From CAVSRC01 sp963782045 (GTDB lineage: Bacteria > Pseudomonadota > Alphaproteobacteria > Rhizobiales > Kaistiaceae): a DNA stretch of 64,000 bases. Shown one piece after another: positions 8,758 to 17,599 of this stretch (its first letter is position 1; each line of letters opens with the position of its first letter). The translations under genes and the position numbers were made by a program. The stretch lies in contig CAWAIR010000010.1 in the NCBI GenBank assembly GCA_963782045.1, forward strand, positions 62,001-126,000, read 5' to 3'. A model generated the notes under the pieces. The model was not told where the DNA came from, searched no databases, and was given only the letters and a program-made list of their open reading frames with translations.

Positions 8758-10317
8758 ATGGTTGAGCCGGTAAAGAGTGTCTTGCTCGTCGATCTCGACG
8801 GCCTGGGCCGCAGCCTCGCGGCCGCGGGCGGCGAGGGGGTGGACAAGCGCCTTTCCGAGCGCATCGACGACTGGTCGGGTGCGATCGAGAGCGGCGAACT
8901 GATCGAACCGGCGGGGACGCTGCGCACCATCGCCCAGCGACGTTGCTATGTCGGCTCGGCCAGCGCCGATGCCGCCCGCGTCCGCTTCGTGAACGCCGGC
9001 TTCGAGATGGTCGAATGCGACGGCCAGGCCCAGGTCGAGCTCAGCCTCGCCATCGACGCGACCGATGCGGCGGCCGATGCCGACGGCGCGTTCGACTTCA
9101 TCCTGCTCACCGCAGCGCTCAACCTCACGCCGCTGGTCGAGCGCCTGCACGCCCGCGGTCACCGCGTCGCGATCTACGCCAGCGAGACCACCACCGCCGA
9201 CTATCAGGCGGCCGCCGACATGGTGATCCCGGCCAAGGACCTCATCGCGTTCCTCGCAGAAGATAAGGCGGCTCCCGCCGCCGCCGCCTCCGCCGCCGAC
9301 CGCAGCAAGATCGAGGCCTTCGCCCGCGAGATCCACGAGGCGACGAACATTCCGATGTTCTCGCCCAAGACCTTCGCCGATCTCTTCCGCGTCCTCGCCG
9401 CCGAGGTCACCCAGCGCGGCTACCATTTCAACCAGACCGCCAAGACCGTTGCCGAGCGCCTTGCCAGCGCGGGACGCAACGTCAACTCCCGCCAGGTCGT
9501 GTTCGTGGTCAAGGGCCTGGCGCTCAAGGGCCACGTGTTCTCGACCAGCGACACGCCCGAACGGCTCGCCGAGGTGTTCCGCGATCAGGCGCGCTATCTG
9601 ATCGGCGGCGCCGGCATCACGCTCGATGCAGAGCGCGAGGCCCTGCTTGACGCCTGGATTTCCGCGCCGGCGGCCGCGAAGCCGGCGCGCCCGCCCGCCG
9701 CCGAGGCCAAGCCGGCCCGCAAGCCGGCCCCCGAGCGCCGCCCGGAGAAGCCTGCCGCTGCCAGGCCCGCGACGCCGCCGCGCGTGCCGGAGCGGCCGAA
9801 ATCGGCGGCACTGCCGGCAAAGGCCCCACCGCGGCCTCCGGCGACAGCCCCGGCAAAGCCGGCACGCACGGCCGACGACCTTCGCGCCACGATCGCCGCC
9901 CGCATCGCGGCCTCGGCCAAGATGAAACCGTCCTCGACGCGGCCGCCGGCGAAACCAGATGGCTCCGCCCCGCCGCCCTCGCCGCGCAGGCCGGCCAACG
10001 CGCCGGCAGACGACGCGATCGAATCCTCCATTCTTGCGGCAATTGCCGAGGCCGTGGACGTTCTGGTCGATGACGGCGGCGACAACGGCTCGCCGCCGAC
10101 GCCCCCGGATCGGCAGGGCCGTGAGCCGCCCGCGCGCCGCCCGCCGGCCGAGCGTCCCCCGGCAGCTGATCGTCCCACGGCGGCCGAGCGTCCCACGGCG
10201 GCCGATCGTGCCCCGCCGGCCGAGGAGCCGGAAGAGGAAGGCGGCGACATCGGCGACGAGATTCAGCGCATCGTCGCCTCCTACAACCGCAACCGCGAAG
10301 ACGACCGCCGCGGCTGA
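8758..10317 (+). CDS. NYN-domain (PIN-like RNase) protein with disordered C-terminal tail
   Basis: 519 residues. Residues 1 to about 160 form a NYN/LabA-like domain: SVLLVDLDGLGRSL with the first acidic site, and FDFILLTAALNLTPLVERL with HRVAIYAS, as in DUF88 nucleases. Residues about 180-300 contain a second folded block (IEAFAREIHEATNIPMFSP through DAEREALLDAWI) in the position where related proteins carry an OST-HTH/LOTUS RNA-binding domain. Residues about 300-480 are Pro/Ala-rich with short tandem repeats of the type ADRPTAAERP, then an acidic helix. Likely RNA-related; target unknown. Confidence 0.75.
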   Translation: MVEPVKSVLLVDLDGLGRSLAAAGGEGVDKRLSERIDDWSGAIESGELIEPAGTLRTIAQRRCYVGSASADAARVRFVNAGFEMVECDGQAQVELSLAIDATDAAADADGAFDFILLTAALNLTPLVERLHARGHRVAIYASETTTADYQAAADMVIPAKDLIAFLAEDKAAPAAAASAADRSKIEAFAREIHEATNIPMFSPKTFADLFRVLAAEVTQRGYHFNQTAKTVAERLASAGRNVNSRQVVFVVKGLALKGHVFSTSDTPERLAEVFRDQARYLIGGAGITLDAEREALLDAWISAPAAAKPARPPAAEAKPARKPAPERRPEKPAAARPATPPRVPERPKSAALPAKAPPRPPATAPAKPARTADDLRATIAARIAASAKMKPSSTRPPAKPDGSAPPPSPRRPANAPADDAIESSILAAIAEAVDVLVDDGGDNGSPPTPPDRQGREPPARRPPAERPPAADRPTAAERPTAADRAPPAEEPEEEGGDIGDEIQRIVASYNRNREDDRRG

Positions 10318-11046
10318 TCAGCCGTTGGCGATGTATTGCCCGCCATTGGCGGTGAGCACCGCGCCGGTGATGAAGGCGGCGGCATCCGACGCCAGGAAGG
10401 CGGCGAGCGCGGCGATCTCCTCCACCTTGCCCAGGCGGCCGATCGGAATCTGCGCGATGATTCCCTCCAGCACCTTCTCCGGCACATGGGCGATCATGTC
10501 GGTGTCGACGTAGCCGGGGCAGATGGCGTTGACCGTGATCCCCTTGCGCGCGTTCTCCAGCGCCAGCGCCTTGGTGAAGCCGATGATGCCGGCCTTGGAG
10601 GCGGCGTAGTTGGCCTGGCCGAGCTGACCCTTCTGCCCGTTGATCGACGAGATCGAGATGATCCGTCCGGCGCCGCGCTCGCGCATGCCCTCGATTACCG
10701 GCCGGGTCATGGCGAACATCGAATCGAGGTTGGTGCGCATGACCGCCGACCACTGCTCGAAACTCATGCGGTGGAACAGGGCGTCGCGGGCGATGCCGGC
10801 ATTGTTGACCAGCACCGCCACCGGGCCGAGGTCAGTCTCGACCTTGCCGATCCCGGCGGCCGCGGCAGCGACGTCGCCGACGTCCCACTTGTAGGTGGCG
10901 ATGCCGGTCTCGGTCTTGAATTTCTCGGCCTGCGCGTCGTCGCCGTTGTGGACGACGGCGACCGTATGGCCGTTATCCTTCAGGCTCCTGGCGATTGCCG
11001 CACCAATGCCGCGCGTCCCTCCCGTGACGATGGCGACTTTCGCCAT
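10318..11046 (-). CDS. phbB: Acetoacetyl-CoA reductase
   Basis: Short-chain dehydrogenase of 242 residues that reduces acetoacetyl-CoA to (R)-3-hydroxybutyryl-CoA with NADPH for polyhydroxybutyrate. It has the cofactor motif TGGTRGIGAAIA, NNAGIARD, the catalytic serine in SISSING and YAASK. Located directly downstream of phbA (40 bp gap), the usual phbAB operon order. Its stop codon abuts the stop of the convergent NYN gene. Confidence 0.95.
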   Translation of the reverse strand: MAKVAIVTGGTRGIGAAIARSLKDNGHTVAVVHNGDDAQAEKFKTETGIATYKWDVGDVAAAAAGIGKVETDLGPVAVLVNNAGIARDALFHRMSFEQWSAVMRTNLDSMFAMTRPVIEGMRERGAGRIISISSINGQKGQLGQANYAASKAGIIGFTKALALENARKGITVNAICPGYVDTDMIAHVPEKVLEGIIAQIPIGRLGKVEEIAALAAFLASDAAAFITGAVLTANGGQYIANG

Positions 11047-11086
11047 GACCTTCCCTCCCGCTTATTCTTTCTTTGCGTGGCACGGT

Positions 11087-12265
11087 CTAGCGCTCCACGC
11101 ACATGGCAATTCCCATGCCGCCGCCGATGCACAGCGTCGCCAAGCCCCTCTTGGCGTCGCGTTTCTGCATCTCGAAGAGCAGGGTCACCAGCACCCGCGC
11201 CCCGGAGGCGCCGATGGGATGGCCGATGGCGATGGCGCCGCCATTGACGTTCACGCGCGCCGTGTCCCATCCCATGTCCTTGTTGACCGCGCAGGCCTGG
11301 GCGGCAAACGCCTCGTTGGCCTCGATCAGGTCGAGGTCGTCGATGCTCCAGCCGGCCTTCTTGAGCGCCTTGCGCGAGGCCGGGATCGGCCCGGTGCCCA
11401 TGACGGCGGGATCGACGCCGGCAGTCGCCCACGAGACGATGCGGGCCATCGGCGCCAGCCCGCGCCCGGCCGCGTCCTCGGCCGTCATCAACACCACCGC
11501 GGCGGCGCCATCGTTGATGCCAGAGGCATTGCCGGCGGTGACCGTGCCGTCCTTCTGGAAGGCCGGCTTCAGCTTGGCGACGCCGTCGAGCGTGGCGCCG
11601 GCGCGGATGTACTCGTCCTGATCGACGACCACGTCGCCCTTGCGGGTTCGAATCGTCACCGGAACGATCTCGTCCGTGAAGCGACCCGCCTTCTGCGCGG
11701 CTTCCGCCTTGTTCTGCGAGGCGACGGCGAACTCGTCCTGGGCGGCGCGCGCGATCTGGAACTCGCGGGCGACGTTCTCGGCGGTCATCCCCATGTGGTA
11801 GCCGTTGAAGGCGTCCCACAGGCCGTCCTTGATCATGGTGTCGACCATCTGCAGGTCGCCCATCTTGACGCCGGCGCGCAGATGCGCGCAGTGCGGCGCC
11901 ATCGACATCAACTCCTGCCCGCCGGCGACGATGACATTGGCGTCTCCCGACGCGATCTGCTGCATGCCGAGCGCCACGGCCCGGAGCCCCGAGCCGCAGA
12001 GCTGGTTGACGCCCCAGGCGGTCGTCTCCTTGGGCAGGCCGGCGCCGATCGATGCCTGGCGGGCGGGGTTCTGCCCCTCGCCGGCGGTGAGGATCTGGCC
12101 GAGGATCACCTCGTCGACCTCGTCCGGCCGGACACCGGCGCGCTGCAGCGCCGCGGTGATCGCCGTCTCGCCCAGCACGTGCGCCGGCACGGTGGCGAAG
12201 GCGCCGTTGAAGGCGCCGACCGCCGTGCGCGCGGCGCTGGCGATGACGATGTCTTTGGCTGGCAT
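11087..12265 (-). CDS. phbA: Acetyl-CoA acetyltransferase (beta-ketothiolase)
   Basis: Condenses two acetyl-CoA to acetoacetyl-CoA, the first step of PHB synthesis. 392 residues from MPAKDIVIASAARTAVGAFN; an AGGAGC ribosome-binding site lies just upstream, which favours this start over the longer frame reaching 12499. Thiolase signatures: active Cys in NQLCGSGLRAVA, NGGAIAIGHPIGASGARV with the histidine, and the second Cys in CIGGGMGIA. Forms an operon with phbB and is divergent from phaR. Confidence 0.95.
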   Translation of the reverse strand: MPAKDIVIASAARTAVGAFNGAFATVPAHVLGETAITAALQRAGVRPDEVDEVILGQILTAGEGQNPARQASIGAGLPKETTAWGVNQLCGSGLRAVALGMQQIASGDANVIVAGGQELMSMAPHCAHLRAGVKMGDLQMVDTMIKDGLWDAFNGYHMGMTAENVAREFQIARAAQDEFAVASQNKAEAAQKAGRFTDEIVPVTIRTRKGDVVVDQDEYIRAGATLDGVAKLKPAFQKDGTVTAGNASGINDGAAAVVLMTAEDAAGRGLAPMARIVSWATAGVDPAVMGTGPIPASRKALKKAGWSIDDLDLIEANEAFAAQACAVNKDMGWDTARVNVNGGAIAIGHPIGASGARVLVTLLFEMQKRDAKRGLATLCIGGGMGIAMCVER

Positions 12266-12399
12266 GAAATTGCTCCTGGCTGGATCGCCGCCCCCGGCTT
12301 CGCGGCGCAGGATATCGTGGGCGAGGTCCCCGGTCATCGCCTCTTGCAACCGACTACAAACGCGGCGGCCGAGGCTGTCAACGGCGGCGTTAACGCTGC

Positions 12400-12452
12400 G
12401 CTGCAACAGATTTTTGAGGCGTTGCACAATATATTGGCGGCACTGCAAAAAA
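12400..12452. promoter_or_regulatory. Candidate PhaR operator: three phased TGCA motifs
   Basis: In the 254-bp gap between the divergent phbA and phaR genes, three similar motifs (CTGCAACAGA, TTGCACAATA, CTGCAAAAAA) start at 12401, 12422 and 12442. The spacing is 21 and 20 bp, two helical turns, so they face the same side of DNA. PhaR repressors bind GCA-rich elements near pha genes, so an operator controlling phaR and perhaps phbA is a reasonable inference. A fourth TTGCAA at 12344 is out of phase. Confidence 0.5.
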
Positions 12453-12519
12453 GTCCCTATCGTGGCGTGACGGGGAGATGACGGCCGGGCGGCGGCCATG
12501 CCAGGGAGCGGGCAGAAGA

Positions 12520-13107
12520 ATGGCGAAAGACAAATCGCCGACGACGATCAAGAAATACGCCAACCGGCGTCTCTACAACACCGGCACGTCGACCTATGTG
12601 ACGCTCGAAGACCTCGCCGCCATGCTCAAGAGCGACGAGGATTTCGTCGTCGTCGACGCCAAGACCGGCGAGGACATCACCCGCTCGGTGCTCACCCAGA
12701 TCATCTTCGAGCAGGAGAGCAAGGGCCACAACCTGCTGCCCATCGCCTTCCTGCGCCAGCTCATCCGCTTCTACGGCAACTCGATCCAGAACCTCATTCC
12801 GACCTATCTCGATTTTTCGATCAATTCGCTGGTGCGCGACCAGGAGAAGCTGCGCCAGCAGATGGCCGGCGCCTTCGGCCCCAATGCGGCGCTCGACGTC
12901 ATCGGCGATCAGGTACGCCGAAACACCGAGATGTTCGAGCAGGCGATGCGCATGTTCCTGCCCTTCGGCGCCGGCGAACGGCCGGCGGCGCCGCGCGCCG
13001 GGGAAGAGAAGAGCAAGCCGCCCGGCAGCGATACCGGCGACATCGACGCGCTGCGCCGGCAGCTCGACGAGATGCAGAAGCGTCTCGACAAGCTTTCCGA
13101 CAAGTAG
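12520..13107 (+). CDS. phaR: Polyhydroxyalkanoate synthesis repressor PhaR
   Basis: 195 residues from MAKDKSPTTIKKYANRRLYN, the conserved family start; a longer frame from 12478 adds residues unlike the family. The N-terminal PHB_acc_N DNA-binding domain (KKYANRRLYNTGTSTYVTLE) and central PHB_acc domain (LTQIIFEQESKG, LPIAFLRQLIRFYGNSIQ) are clear. The C-terminus has a coiled-coil-like LRRQLDEMQKRLDKL. It represses phasin and pha genes until it binds PHB granules. Divergent from phbAB. Confidence 0.94.
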   Translation: MAKDKSPTTIKKYANRRLYNTGTSTYVTLEDLAAMLKSDEDFVVVDAKTGEDITRSVLTQIIFEQESKGHNLLPIAFLRQLIRFYGNSIQNLIPTYLDFSINSLVRDQEKLRQQMAGAFGPNAALDVIGDQVRRNTEMFEQAMRMFLPFGAGERPAAPRAGEEKSKPPGSDTGDIDALRRQLDEMQKRLDKLSDK

Positions 13108-13119
13108 CCCATACCGGTT

Positions 13120-14889
13120 CTAGCCTGCCTCGCGTATCCGTGGAACCGCCCGGCGCGGGCCCCACGGCCACTGCATCGTCGCCGCGCCGATCAGGTTGCC
13201 CTGGATCATGTCGACGCCGAATTCGGCGAGCAGCGCCACGGTCGCCTCGTCCTCGACCCACTCGGCAACGACCTTCATGCCGAAGTGGCGGGCAATGGCG
13301 ACCAGCGCCTTGATGAACACCTGGTCGTCGGGATCGTCCCGCAGGTTCTTGAGGAACATGCCGGCGATCTTGATGATGTCGGCATTGAGCGAGCGCAGGC
13401 TGCGGAACGACGAGAAGCCGGCGCCGAAATCGTCGAGCGCCAGCGGACAACCGAGGTCGTGCAGCGTGGCGACGAAGCTCGCCGCCTCGTCGAGGCTGCG
13501 CATCACCGCGGTTTCGGTGATCTCGACGATCAGCCGGCCGGACAGGTCCGGCCGCCCGGCGACGGCCGTGGCGATCAGCGACAGCCACTCCCCATCGCCC
13601 ACGGTCTCGGCGGAGATGTTGACCGAGAGGCGCGCCTCCGGCGCCGCCTCCAGCGTCTCCAGCGTGCGTGCCAGCACGTAATGGTCGATCAGGCGGATGA
13701 GGCCGAGGCTCTCGCACAGCTCGATGAAGTCCTCGGCCACGGCGATTGATCCGTCCGGCCGCTCGAGGCGGAGCAGGCCTTCGTGGAAGACCACCGTGCG
13801 CGTAGCGATATCGACCACCGGCTGGAAGGACAGCTTGAGCCGCTTGGCATTCAGCGCCGCCACCAGCTCGCTCGACAGCGCCGCGTTCGCCCGCTGCCGC
13901 GCTTCGCGGCCGGGCGAGGGCGCATAGGCAACGAACTGGCCGTAGCCGCGCTTGCGCGCCTGGTGCAGCGCCTCCTGCGCCCGCGCCATCGCCTCGCGCA
14001 CGGTGCGCCCGTGGCGGGGCAGATCGACGCCGCCGACCGACACTGTCGCCGCCACCGCGCTCGCTTCGGTGGTGATGATGTCGCGGCGGACCACGGCATG
14101 GAAACGCTCCGCCGCGGCGTGCATGTCGCTCTCCGAGCAGTTCATCAGCACGATGCCGAGCTTGTTGCCCGAATAGCGACCGATGGCGTCGCCTTCGCGG
14201 AGCTCGGCCTTGATGCGGCGGCCGACGGCGGCGAACACCTGGTCGGCGGTGTCGAAGTCGTAGGCCTCGTTGATCGCCCGGAAGTTGTCGATGGCCACGA
14301 TCAGGAAGCCGATCGAGGCTCTCAGCCGCTTGGCCTCGGCGATGCCCTCGCTGAGCACCGTGAGCAGATGGCTGCGGTTGAAGAAGCCGGTGAGATCGTC
14401 GTAGCGCGTCAGGAAGGCGCGGCGCTCCTCGCGCTCGGCACGCTCGTTGATCACGCGCACGACGCCGCGCGCATGGCTGACCTGGCCGCGCTCGTCGGCG
14501 AACCAGCGGCCGGCGTCCTCGACGATCAGGCGCTTCTTGCCGTTCGCGCTGGCCGGCTGCAGCGTGTACTGGACCTCGTAGGAGACGCCCTCGCCGTTGT
14601 CGGTGCTGGTAGCGTTGAACACGGCGTCGTGACGGCTGGTGGTGCTGGCCGGATCGAGCAGGCCGGCGAACTCGCGGCCGGTCGCGATCGCATCCACCGA
14701 CGGCACGCCGAGCACCTCGGCCGCCCCCGCCCCCCAGCGGATGCGGTCGTCGGCGATGGTCCACTCGTAGGCAGCCCCGCCGACCGCGGCGAGAATGGCG
14801 CCGGTGTCGAGCGGCGCGTCGTTGCGGTGCTCGGCCGCCACCTTTGCGGCCGACACGACCACCCTCGCCTTTCCGTCTGCCTGCGGCAC
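13120..14889 (-). CDS. PAS-GGDEF-EAL protein with degenerate active sites
   Basis: 589 residues: N-terminal PAS-like domain (about 30-150), GGDEF domain (about 160-320) and EAL domain (about 335-575). The GGDEF loop reads RYSGNKLGIVL, so the cyclase signature is absent. In the EAL domain, the glutamate (HEGLLR), Asn (VNISAE), Glu (EITETA), DDFG, Lys and Glu (VAEWVE) are kept, but the Asp normally following in KID is Ala (IIKIAGMF). It may be a c-di-GMP receptor or scaffold, or a weak phosphodiesterase. Convergent with phaR. Confidence 0.85.
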   Translation of the reverse strand: MPQADGKARVVVSAAKVAAEHRNDAPLDTGAILAAVGGAAYEWTIADDRIRWGAGAAEVLGVPSVDAIATGREFAGLLDPASTTSRHDAVFNATSTDNGEGVSYEVQYTLQPASANGKKRLIVEDAGRWFADERGQVSHARGVVRVINERAEREERRAFLTRYDDLTGFFNRSHLLTVLSEGIAEAKRLRASIGFLIVAIDNFRAINEAYDFDTADQVFAAVGRRIKAELREGDAIGRYSGNKLGIVLMNCSESDMHAAAERFHAVVRRDIITTEASAVAATVSVGGVDLPRHGRTVREAMARAQEALHQARKRGYGQFVAYAPSPGREARQRANAALSSELVAALNAKRLKLSFQPVVDIATRTVVFHEGLLRLERPDGSIAVAEDFIELCESLGLIRLIDHYVLARTLETLEAAPEARLSVNISAETVGDGEWLSLIATAVAGRPDLSGRLIVEITETAVMRSLDEAASFVATLHDLGCPLALDDFGAGFSSFRSLRSLNADIIKIAGMFLKNLRDDPDDQVFIKALVAIARHFGMKVVAEWVEDEATVALLAEFGVDMIQGNLIGAATMQWPWGPRRAVPRIREAG

Positions 14890-15042
14890 GAAACGTCCTC
14901 TGAACGCCGACGCGAGCGCCCGGCCCGCAATTGACCGGGGCGCGGCCCGTACAATGCCGGGCGAGCCTTAAGGAAGCGCCAAGAGCCTAGCGGCCGCCGC
15001 CCGGTTCCTGCGCGCCAATCCGGGCACAGGGTAAACCGTTGG

Positions 15043-15459
15043 TTAAATGCCGTCCGTATGGCCGACGGAGAGATCGCGCCGCGCCGCCTTGATCGAGATG
15101 GTGAGGCCGGCGAGCACGTCGAACAGCGCCAGCGCGGTGAGGATGAAGAAGACCGATTCGGCGGCGAAGCCGACCACCAGGAACTCGACCAGATAGGCGA
15201 TGAACACCAGCGTCGACAGGATGTGATTGACGATCGCGCGCGAGCTGGTGTTGGTCGATTTCAACACCTCGCCGAACAGGCAGACGATGCCGAACACCAC
15301 CATCAGATCGCGCCAGGTAAAGTCCCACACCTGGCCCGAGATCATCGCCAGGTCGAAGACCGCCCCGTTCCAGCGGGCCTCGCCGCCGGTCATGCCGACG
15401 AGATTGAACACGATCCACGGCAGGATGGTGAACGGGATGATGAAGATGGTCCAGGCCAT
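15043..15459 (-). CDS. Small integral membrane protein, function unknown
   Basis: 138 residues with four likely membrane segments: FIIPFTILPWIVFNLVGM, LMVVFGIVCLFGEVL, ILSTLVFIAYLVEFLVVGF and SVFFILTALALFDVLAGLTI. The start ATG at 15459 opens directly into the first segment (MAWTIFIIPFTILPW). Such proteins are found in rhizobial genomes without an assigned role. It stands alone between the EAL gene and rpmF. Confidence 0.75.
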   Translation of the reverse strand: MAWTIFIIPFTILPWIVFNLVGMTGGEARWNGAVFDLAMISGQVWDFTWRDLMVVFGIVCLFGEVLKSTNTSSRAIVNHILSTLVFIAYLVEFLVVGFAAESVFFILTALALFDVLAGLTISIKAARRDLSVGHTDGI

Positions 15460-15531
15460 GATCGGCGGTTCCCCGGGGTGGCTTGAGCGGGCACCATCAT
15501 ACATTGCCGGGCGCGGCACCGCCCGACGAAA

Positions 15532-15553
15532 AAGGCCGGCTTCCGCCGGCCTT
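15532..15553 (-). terminator. Intrinsic terminator of rpmF
   Basis: A nine-base-pair stem (AAGGCCGGC, loop TTCC, GCCGGCCTT) lies 34 bp beyond the rpmF stop. Read on the minus strand it is followed by a run of T residues, as expected for a Rho-independent terminator of rpmF. Confidence 0.8.
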
Positions 15554-15587
15554 GTCGATCTGCCGCGAGGCGCCGGAACGCGGCGGC

Positions 15588-15773
15588 TCAGGCCTCGGTC
15601 TTCGGCTCCAGCACCTGGCGGCCGCGATACATGCCCGACTTGAGGTCGATGTGGTGCGGCCGGCGGAGCTCGCCGGAATCCTTGTCCTCGACGTAGGTCG
15701 GCTTCTTCAGCGCATCGGCCGAGCGCCGCATGCCGCGCTTCGACGGCGACGTCTTTCTCTTCGGAACTGCCAT
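15588..15773 (-). CDS. rpmF: 50S ribosomal protein L32
   Basis: 61 residues starting MAVPKRKTSPSKRGMRRSAD, a near-universal L32 start, and continuing LRRPHHIDLKSGMYRGRQVL. This form lacks the four zinc-binding cysteines, as in other alphaproteobacteria. It is a component of the large ribosomal subunit. A terminator hairpin follows. Confidence 0.97.
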   Translation of the reverse strand: MAVPKRKTSPSKRGMRRSADALKKPTYVEDKDSGELRRPHHIDLKSGMYRGRQVLEPKTEA

Positions 15774-15829
15774 GGGAAATCCTCGACAAACGCGAAAAAT
15801 TCGGGAGTTGGGCCGCTATATAGCGGGGC

Positions 15830-16549
15830 TCACGGATAGAGGCAAACGATATAGGGCCCGGCGATGCGGGCGCGGGCGGCCACCGTGCGCGCCAGCGCCT
15901 GGAGGAGGGCGGACGGATGGGCCGGGTCGCGGACCGCCGGATTGGGCAGAGTGGCGGCCAGCAGCGCCGCCTGTTCCAGGCTCAACCCTTTGGCGGGGCG
16001 GCCGAAATAGTGCCTAGCCGCGGCCTCCACGCCGAAGATGCCCGGCCCGAACTCGGCGATATTGAGGTAAATCTCCATCAGCCGCCGCTTGCCAAGGACG
16101 AAATCGACGTACAGCGCCAGCGGGATCTCCAGCGCCTTGCGCACATAGGAGCGCGACGTCCACAGGAATAGATTCCTCGCCGCCTGCATGGCGATGGTCG
16201 AGGCCCCGCGCGGCCGGTCGGTCTCGTCGGCCGTGTCGATGACGCTGCCGAGCGCCTGCCAGTCGACGCCGCGGTGCGCGCAATAGCGGCTGTCCTCCGA
16301 CACCAGCACCGAGACGACCGCCCATTTCGCCATGTCGTCGAAGGAGACCCAGTCGCGCTCAATCGGCCCGGAGGTGATGCGCTCCCAGATCATCAGGGTC
16401 GAGACCGGGTTCACCACCGTGTAGAGCGGGGTGAGCACCAGCGGGATGAGCACCAGGACGATGAGGATGCGGCCGATCAGCCGCCACGGCACGCGGGCGC
16501 CGGTTTTGCGCTTTGCCCCTGCCTTGTTCCGCTTCTTCTTCGGTTTCAT
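15830..16549 (-). CDS. mtgA: Monofunctional biosynthetic peptidoglycan transglycosylase
   Basis: 239 residues from MKPKKKRNKAGAKRK; the frame extends to 16651, but the lysine-rich cytoplasmic tail followed by the membrane anchor ILIVLVLIPLVLTPLYTVV favours this start. GT51 motifs: EDSRYCAHRGVDWQAL with the catalytic Glu, GASTIAMQAARNLFLW, RRLMEIYLNIAEFG and FGVEAAARHYFG. It polymerises glycan strands from lipid II on the periplasmic face. Upstream of rpmF on the same strand; divergent from ispA. Confidence 0.93.
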   Translation of the reverse strand: MKPKKKRNKAGAKRKTGARVPWRLIGRILIVLVLIPLVLTPLYTVVNPVSTLMIWERITSGPIERDWVSFDDMAKWAVVSVLVSEDSRYCAHRGVDWQALGSVIDTADETDRPRGASTIAMQAARNLFLWTSRSYVRKALEIPLALYVDFVLGKRRLMEIYLNIAEFGPGIFGVEAAARHYFGRPAKGLSLEQAALLAATLPNPAVRDPAHPSALLQALARTVAARARIAGPYIVCLYP

Positions 16550-16665
16550 CGCCACCCGCTGGCAATAGCCCTGCCGCTGCACCGCATGCAATCGGCGGGA
16601 TCGGCAAATCGTTCCCGCTTCAGCCTTGACCCTTCCCCGCTTTCGGACCAATTCGTCACTCCATC

Positions 16666-17569
16666 ATGGGCGACGAATTCGCGATCAGACTGAAGGCGGC
16701 GCAGGCGGCGACCGAGGCGGTGCTGGAGAAGCTGCTCGCCGACGAGCCGCTTGCCGGCGAGATCGCCCGGCCTCCGCGGCTGGTCGCCGCCATGCGCCAC
16801 GCCGCGCTCGGCGGCGGCAAGCGCTTCCGCCCCTTCATCGTCATCGAATTCGGCGCGCCTCTTCGGCCGCCTCACCAACGATGCGCTGGGCGCCGCGGCG
16901 GCGCTCGAATGCATCCACTGCTACAGCCTCGTCCACGACGACCTGCCGGCGATGGACGACGATGCGCTGCGCCGCGGCCAGCCGACCGTGCACAAGGCCT
17001 TCGACGAGGCGACGGCGATCCTGGCCGGCGACGCGCTGTTGACGCTCGCCTTCGCCGTCATCGCCGACCCCGCCACCGACCCCGACCCGGCGGTGCGCGC
17101 CGAACTGGCGGCAAGCCTCGCCGCCGCCGCGGGGCTGGGCGGCATGGCCGGCGGCCAGATGCTCGATCTCGCCGGCGGCGGGCCGGGGCGGGGCGAGGCC
17201 GACATCCGCCTGATGCAGGCGATGAAGACCGGCGCGCTCTTCCGCGCCGCGGCCGAGGCCGGCGCCATCCTCGGCCGCGCCGGCGCGGCCGAACGCAAGA
17301 GCCTCGCCGATTTCGGCGCCGCGCTCGGCCTCGCCTTCCAGCTCGCCGACGACCTCATCGATGCCACCGCCAGCGCCGAGGCCGCCGGCAAGGCGACCGC
17401 CAAGGATGCCGGGCGGGGCAAGGCGACGCTGGTCGCCCTCCATGGCGTCGACGGCGCCATCGCGCTGCTCGATCAGGCGGTCAACCAGGCGCTGACCATC
17501 CTGCGCCCGTTCGGCTCGCGCGCCGACATGCTGCGCGAGGCCGCCCGCTTCGTCGCCGCGCGGGGGTAA
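16666..17569 (+). pseudogene. ispA: Farnesyl diphosphate synthase with one-base frameshift
   Basis: Polyprenyl synthase of about 300 residues split by a single extra base near 16846-16851 (GAATTCGG). Frame 1 gives MGDEFAIRLKAAQAATEAVL to GKRFRPFIVIE; after dropping one T the second frame continues SARLFGRLTNDALG, CIHCYSLVHDDLPAMDDD (first Asp-rich motif), GDALLTLAF, the second motif LADDLIDATA and the end LREAARFVAARG. The total length of 904 nt is a codon multiple plus one, so one indel explains it. ispA is normally essential, so either this is a sequence error or another copy exists. Confidence 0.85.
17512..17568 (+). repeat. 57-bp direct repeat, copy 1 (3' end of ispA)
   Basis: This stretch encodes the last 18 residues of IspA and most of its stop. 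It recurs at 18687-18743 with only two base differences. Both differences are synonymous in the ispA frame (CTG/TTG, GCC/GCG), and the stop codon differs (TAA here, TAG there). The repeats flank the YHYH gene. Confidence 0.9.
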
Positions 17570-17599
17570 GCTGCTGCCCTACGCCCGGAGCGCCAGACC

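Noticed and set aside
9594..10753. Long minus-strand frames opposite the NYN gene tail
   Set aside because: They mirror the low-complexity Pro/Ala tail and show no protein features.
11641..11660. A GGGTTCGAATC sequence resembling a tRNA T-loop
   Set aside because: It is inside the phbA coding region, with no surrounding cloverleaf.
12899..14764. A 621-codon minus-strand frame overlapping the GGDEF-EAL gene
   Set aside because: It is a different frame on the same strand as the real 589-residue protein and yields Arg/Gly-rich nonsense.
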